64,000 bases of DNA from contig JAJDDQ010000014.1 of assembly GCA_029260215.1 (NCBI GenBank), forward strand, positions 1-64,000. Direction: 5' to 3'. The DNA is from Phycisphaerae bacterium (GTDB lineage Bacteria > Planctomycetota > Phycisphaerae > UBA1845). Position 1 is the stretch's first letter. Each line of letters starts with the position of its first letter. The notes below the pieces were generated by a model. The model did no database searches and was not told the origin of the DNA. It was given only the letters and a program-made list of their open reading frames with translations. Below are positions 62,601 to 64,000 of the stretch, piece after piece. The position numbers were made by a program, and so were the translations under genes.

Positions 62601-64000
62601 CAGCGTCCACCGCGATGGCGACGCGGTCCGACGGGCTTGGCTCCTGACCGCTGGCGAGCCGCTGCTGCATGCGTTCTTCAAACAGCGAGGTGAGCATGTC
62701 GCCGGTCTGGGAGGCGTCGTTGTTGGTCAGGGTGAGCAGGCGGATTTCCGCGATGGGAGAGAGCGGCTGCGCTTCGAGGCGGGCGACCAGCTCCTCAATT
62801 TCGGAAAAATCCTCCGGGCTTGAGGCGACGATCATGGCGTTGCTGCGCTGGTCGGCCACGATGATGGGCTTGTCCACGGGCAGGTCGTCGGCGCTGCGCA
62901 GGTCGGCTTTGCGCTGCCAGAGTTCGTCGATCTTGGTCGCCAGATCGGCTGCGTTGGTGTTGGCGCAGTTTACGATGCGGATGTTGTCGATGAGTCGGTC
63001 GGGGGCGACGTTCAATTCGGTGACGATCCGGCCTATTTCAGCGACGTTTTCCTCGCTGGCGGAGACGATGAGAGCGTTGCTGCGGATATCGACAGCCAGA
63101 AAGACCTTCTCGCGGGCGGCGGCCAGCTTGCCTGCGTCGGTTTCGTTGAGCAATTCGACGCGTTTTGTGTACAGCTCCTCGATGATGGCTTTGACGCGTG
63201 AGGCGTCCACGTTCTTGCCCAAAAACAGGAGTTTGAGCGGAAAAACCACTGTGGTGACCGGGACGTCGAGATTATTGACCACCATTTCGGCGACGGCCAA
63301 CTGCTCCGGTCGACCGGAGACGATCAGCGTGTTGGTACGCGCGTCGGCGGACAGGCCTATGTTGTAAACGAGGGCTGCCCCCAGGGTGGTCTCGGGGACG
63401 GCTTCGGTCTTGGTCCCGCCCGGTGCTCTTTCGGAGAGTTTCTTGCCCTCGTCGAACATGGTTTTGAGCATTTCCAGAACCTGATCCGCTTCGGCGAACT
63501 TGAGCGGGAAAATCTTGACGTTCATCGCGTGGCCCGTCGGGTAGCTGTCGAGCAGTTCAATGATCGCGCTGAGGGAGTCGATGTTCTTGTCAACGGTGGC
63601 GATGATGAGCGAATTGGTGCCTTTGTCGGACAGGACGCGCAACGGCTTGTCGAGATCGAGCGGTGCCAGTTCGGTTCGGGTTCCGTCGGTATTGGTTTTG
63701 ATAATGCTCAGGCGGCGGATGGTTTCCTGAACGTCGGCCTGCCCCGTGGTCGTGGCGAGCATGTCGGTGAGCACCTGCGACAAGTCGTCTGCCACCGCGT
63801 TGAGCAGCGGGAAGACGACGAGCTTGACCTGGCTGAAATCGCTGGTGGGTTCGACATCGATCTGATCGATCAACCTCTGAATCTGCTCGCGGATGGCGGC
63901 TGGGCCGAAGACCATGATGCTGTTGTCCGCGTCGTTGATCTCGATATCGATCTTTTCACGATCTTCCGCCCCTTGCCGGCCTTGTAGACGCTCGAGAATC
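59662..64000 (-). CDS. Giant secretin with at least 13 repeated N-domains (5' end outside window)
   Basis: About 1445 residues are visible and the N-terminus lies beyond the window edge. The C-terminal part (about 59950-60750) is a secretin barrel: VMISVMIAEVSMNNRLELGV, DVGIILTVTPQINPDGYVNL, DGETVILGGLITDQV and IPLLGDLPLIGKLFRF. Before it are 13 repeats of about 100 residues, each with the [D]xR[S/T]N[A/T/S]L[I/V] motif of secretin N1-type domains (for example DKGTNSLIIAT, DARTNTLIVSG, DPRTNALMVMA); the first is cut by the edge. Usual secretins have three or four. The tail has YGP repeats. It is outer-membrane pore of unknown cargo. Confidence 0.92.
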   Translation of the reverse strand, partial: ILERLQGRQGAEDREKIDIEINDADNSIMVFGPAAIREQIQRLIDQIDVEPTSDFSQVKLVVFPLLNAVADDLSQVLTDMLATTTGQADVQETIRRLSIIKTNTDGTRTELAPLDLDKPLRVLSDKGTNSLIIATVDKNIDSLSAIIELLDSYPTGHAMNVKIFPLKFAEADQVLEMLKTMFDEGKKLSERAPGGTKTEAVPETTLGAALVYNIGLSADARTNTLIVSGRPEQLAVAEMVVNNLDVPVTTVVFPLKLLFLGKNVDASRVKAIIEELYTKRVELLNETDAGKLAAAREKVFLAVDIRSNALIVSASEENVAEIGRIVTELNVAPDRLIDNIRIVNCANTNAADLATKIDELWQRKADLRSADDLPVDKPIIVADQRSNAMIVASSPEDFSEIEELVARLEAQPLSPIAEIRLLTLTNNDASQTGDMLTSLFEERMQQRLASGQEPSPSDRVAIAVDAATNTLLIASSRENFAEIDRITHAIDVLPLAEGVVRLFILERAEASDVSDKIKELFDQGLYSSTSGIESPIVEERNKVAITADPRINAVIVSASKPNLSIIERLIERMDGEMSPLLGDDTKIVNLEFADAVKLTEMLNELFDARKSESAEPDLFRKPTLIADERSNTLILSGTPDAMSSCNDLITQLDRPAGPPSSIFEVYALQYGSANKLATKMQELFEKRAEGRDDQATPINIMADEPSNSLIASASRDDHLLIRSLLDLLDQPSNIARQFQIFPLKRAKVAKIAETLDQLFQQQAEGGSGRADAIAVQPDERSNALVVWASDSEMDNIAAIIEKLDTTTPAVEMQMKVIQLKQAQAEDFAEVFTETLFNGESQSDDSGAVIVSFKERRDDGTEVLRRLLRQDITITPDPRTNALMVMAPLDSMDMLEAMIRDFDRISPVTAEINIFPLANADAEDMVEKLDEIFGTDEQGDGAEQRIVFGGEGGAAAVSVGGDGSSTRTPIRFTADRRTNSVIAAGNSVDLRMAEDLIRELDARDINERNQEVYRTRYLTASTLADTFQQFNDAENEIFSENDDATAIRRRAERQVSVVGDEDSNMLLVGASSRNFDRVMDTIQRMDRPEPQVMISVMIAEVSMNNRLELGVEFAAQDLVFSENAFVGDNGTIQGGGKDIVIGTDIGAAGTGLGGLSLTISGEDFGFLFRALETESQLEVLSRPTLLVQNNAEGTITIGDRVPIPTGSTSAGGQSSTTIQYEDVGIILTVTPQINPDGYVNLEINPEISQISGQTTQIAEGLTAAIFSERSAETTVTVKDGETVILGGLITDQVDESVNKIPLLGDLPLIGKLFRFDSRASRKTELLIVLTVHVLRTEDDLRYISMEERDRTGGLPDRVMRHPLMQGLRITPEADAMGPDGLSPDLRDRNNGRRERDRSIYGPVPRTYGPPRPTAAPHARATDVTPVRHPATRKVYGPILVKSESHE

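Noticed and set aside
1-64000. tRNA, rRNA or CRISPR loci
   Set aside because: I looked for T-loop consensus GGTTCGAATCC, ribosomal RNA landmarks and regular repeat-spacer patterns on both strands and found none that hold up; a tRNA scan would settle it.

Overview
The window reads as Planctomycetota, most likely a Phycisphaerae-type lineage. The grounds are a one-piece SecDF, several PEP-CTERM proteins, EF-hand (dockerin-like) calcium repeats, YdjY- and SCP2-type accessory proteins, and dense small palindromic repeats between genes. This is inference; there is no rRNA gene here, and I saw no tRNA, CRISPR array, prophage or replication origin.

Layout. 1-8.7 kb: a PEP-CTERM gene broken by a miniature transposable element, a diguanylate cyclase, accA, an M14 peptidase, a fused flavin/iron-sulfur membrane oxidoreductase and an LVIVD/dockerin protein. 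8.8-10.7 kb: a translationally coupled MBL hydrolase and esterase. 10.9-19.7 kb: a type IV pilus/type II secretion-like cluster (PilM/GspL-like, two single-pass membrane proteins, secretin). 19.8-22.5 kb: YdjY-like protein, KdsD-like isomerase and glycosyltransferase, with overlapping genes. 22.6-27.6 kb: DUF1579 lipoprotein, proS and a large unknown secreted protein. 27.8-31.0 kb: a zinc anti-sigma-like protein and ECF sigma factor, divergent from a redoxin gene with an in-frame UGA at its catalytic position (probable selenoprotein), then a DegP-like protease. 31.3-38.4 kb: MBL protein, serS, surface proteins, folD. 38.4-40.3 kb: a REP-associated tyrosine transposase (RAYT) and its REP repeats around and inside neighbouring genes. 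40.3-50.9 kb: a spermidine-synthase-like protein, a prepilin-like protein, an acetolactate-decarboxylase-like lipoprotein, a 12-repeat surface protein, a CLC channel, a methyltransferase, a kinase-like/SCP2 fusion, gatC, rpmB, DUF2617. 51.2-55.6 kb: secDF. 55.8-64 kb: a secretin-periplasmic-domain protein, YgfZ, two lipoproteins and the C-terminal part of a giant secretin with at least 13 repeated N-domains, cut by the window edge.

The most notable observations are: (1) the probable selenocysteine redoxin at 28867-29796, whose UGA replaces the first cysteine of a C-x-x-C motif and is followed by a SECIS-like hairpin, next to an ECF sigma/zinc anti-sigma pair; (2) a 246-bp miniature element with 8-bp target duplication whose removal restores a PEP-CTERM reading frame; (3) REP repeats that have become the coding ends of folD, a methyltransferase and perhaps a kinase-like gene; (4) the giant multi-N-domain secretin; (5) a possible orphan small RNA at about 56985-57127.
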